NCBI GenBank assembly: GCA_903970565.1
Contig: CAJCJE010000491.1
Coordinates: 1-6,809 of the forward strand
DNA: 6,809 nucleotides
DNA from: Candidatus Melainabacteria bacterium
GTDB lineage: Bacteria; Actinomycetota; Actinomycetes; Mycobacteriales; Pseudonocardiaceae
Direction of reading: 5' to 3'
Of the stretch, positions 6,005 to 6,809 are shown piece by piece (the first letter of the stretch is position 1; every line of letters starts with the position of its first letter). The notes under the pieces are model-generated. The model saw only the letters and a list, made by a program, of their open reading frames with translations, was not told the origin of the DNA and searched no databases. A program made the position numbers and the translations under genes.

Positions 6005-6809
6005 CTAATAGTCGTCGTGTTCCGCGATCGTCAGGATGTGTCCGATCAGCGTGGCCATCTGCACGAACGAGGCCATCCGTTCGTCGTCTCCGGACACGTC
6101 GGTTGTGGTGCTGGCGGTCCTGCGCTGCCGCCTTTCGCGGTCCGCGTCGGCCTTGCGGATCGCTCGGGCGGTCTCCAGCAACGGGTGCTGTCGACGATCG
6201 CCAGCCGGGTGCTCGCCACCGTCAACGTAGTGCAGCCGCTCCTCGATCAGGTCAAGCCACACGTTCATCACGGTGGACAGCCCATGTTCGCCATGCACCG
6301 CCACCATGGCCGAGGCGTAGCGGGTCATCGCGTCACGGTGTCCGGAGGCCGCGGCGGCGGCGATGGCCGCGGCACGCCGACACAGCAACGCCTCGGCTGG
6401 CGGGAAGTGGTCGACGTGCAGGAGCAGCGCTGCGCGCAGCCGGGCCGCGCCGCCCACGTCCTCCAGTACCGCGTGCACGGCGCGCGCCAGCGGATAGAGC
6501 TCGTCGGCCACGGAATGCTCCGCCGGGTGGGCTGCGGTACAGACAACCCACGTCACTTGAGCCGTCACCGTCGCGGTGTCATCACCGGTCAGCACGGCAT
6601 CCAGGTACACGCGCAGTGCCGAGCCGTCGGGAGCGACCTCGCTGGGGGTTTCACAGGTCGCCAGAACGATCGCAGCCCATCGCTTGACCAGCCAGAGGAG
6701 TTGCATGTCGTCGTCGGCGGCCAGGCGCTGGAGCTGGTCGAGGAAGGTGTCGGTATCGGTTGCTGCCGCCGCGGCGATCACGGCAGCGGCTCGCGGACCG
6801 CCGTCGCCG
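6005..6809 (-). CDS. Unrecognised helical protein, 5' end outside window
   Basis: The frame ends at TAG 6005-6007 and stays open through the right edge (GDGGPRAAAV before the internal GTG at 6781). That GTG has no good Shine-Dalgarno, so the start is probably outside the window. From GTG 6781 it gives 258 residues. It is mostly alpha-helical and rich in Ala: helices include FLDQLQRLAADDDMQLLWLV, WAAIVLATCE, LARAVHAVLEDVGGAARLRA and STVMNVWLDLIEERLHYV. A charged, Arg-rich linker (about residues 206-235) leads to a final helix MASFVQMATLIGHILTIAEH. No clear membrane anchor, nucleotide-binding motif or catalytic motif is visible. Coding status is solid from codon bias. Function is unknown; a scaffold or regulatory role would be speculation. 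Confidence 0.72.
   Translation of the reverse strand, partial: GDGGPRAAAVIAAAAATDTDTFLDQLQRLAADDDMQLLWLVKRWAAIVLATCETPSEVAPDGSALRVYLDAVLTGDDTATVTAQVTWVVCTAAHPAEHSVADELYPLARAVHAVLEDVGGAARLRAALLLHVDHFPPAEALLCRRAAAIAAAAASGHRDAMTRYASAMVAVHGEHGLSTVMNVWLDLIEERLHYVDGGEHPAGDRRQHPLLETARAIRKADADRERRQRRTASTTTDVSGDDERMASFVQMATLIGHILTIAEHDDY

Noticed and set aside
5614..6687. Long plus-strand open frame (357 codons)
   Set aside because: The product is extremely rich in Arg, Ser and Pro and runs antisense to the 6005-6809 gene, which has the better codon bias. It is a shadow frame, although its region 5640-6000 overlaps a real relic in other frames.
1..6809. Mobile element, phage, CRISPR, toxin-antitoxin or defence system
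   Set aside because: No integrase, transposase, replication or transfer gene, no repeat-spacer pattern, no tRNA attachment site and no defence-type ATPase, helicase or nuclease-effector pairing was found. The Nudix and exonuclease genes alone do not justify such a call.

Overview
The window is high-GC DNA with strong G/C preference at third codon positions, GTG and TTG starts and Shine-Dalgarno sites typical of an actinobacterium. A mycelial or Pseudonocardia-like actinomycete is my guess, but nothing here fixes the genus. There are no tRNA or rRNA genes, CRISPR arrays, transposases, integrases or plasmid transfer genes. The mix of unrecognised genes, stand-alone enzymes and broken genes looks like an accessory chromosomal region.

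Layout. (1) 1-551, plus strand: the 3' part of an unrecognised gene. (2) 552-704: a convergent spacer with two strong hairpins, probably a two-way terminator region. (3) 705-2727, minus strand: a tight three-gene unit read in the order GNAT-like protein, Nudix hydrolase, DEDDh 3'-5' exonuclease, with gaps of 20 and 42 bases. The GNAT-like gene lies in two frames, and the change can be placed exactly on a G GGA AAG heptamer, the canonical form of a -1 slippery site. (4) 2728-2876: a divergent promoter region with a 9-base inverted repeat and a tandem 10-mer. (5) 2877-4574, plus strand: an intact protein resembling CDP-glycerol glycerophosphotransferases (GT-B fold), probably starting at a TTG behind a perfect AGGAGGT; a hairpin overlaps its stop codon. 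(6) About 4714-5234, minus strand: a decayed GGDEF domain split by three frame changes, with altered active-site residues. (7) 5265-5636, minus strand: a small unrecognised gene. (8) 5640-5890, plus strand: a frame-broken relic with strong codon bias but no recognised family. (9) 6005-6809, minus strand: a helical protein of unknown function that runs off the window.

How the genes may work together. The Nudix enzyme (probably acting on ADP-sugars or another nucleoside diphosphate derivative), the DnaQ-like exonuclease and the acetyltransferase-like protein are probably co-transcribed, and they diverge from the GT-B protein. This could be a nucleotide-sugar or cell-surface cassette, or a loose set of accessory enzymes. 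The sequence alone cannot show a shared pathway. The right third of the window carries most of the frame breaks, which suggests gene decay, although indel errors in the sequence cannot be excluded. The best candidate for something undescribed is the possible programmed frameshift in the GNAT-like gene.
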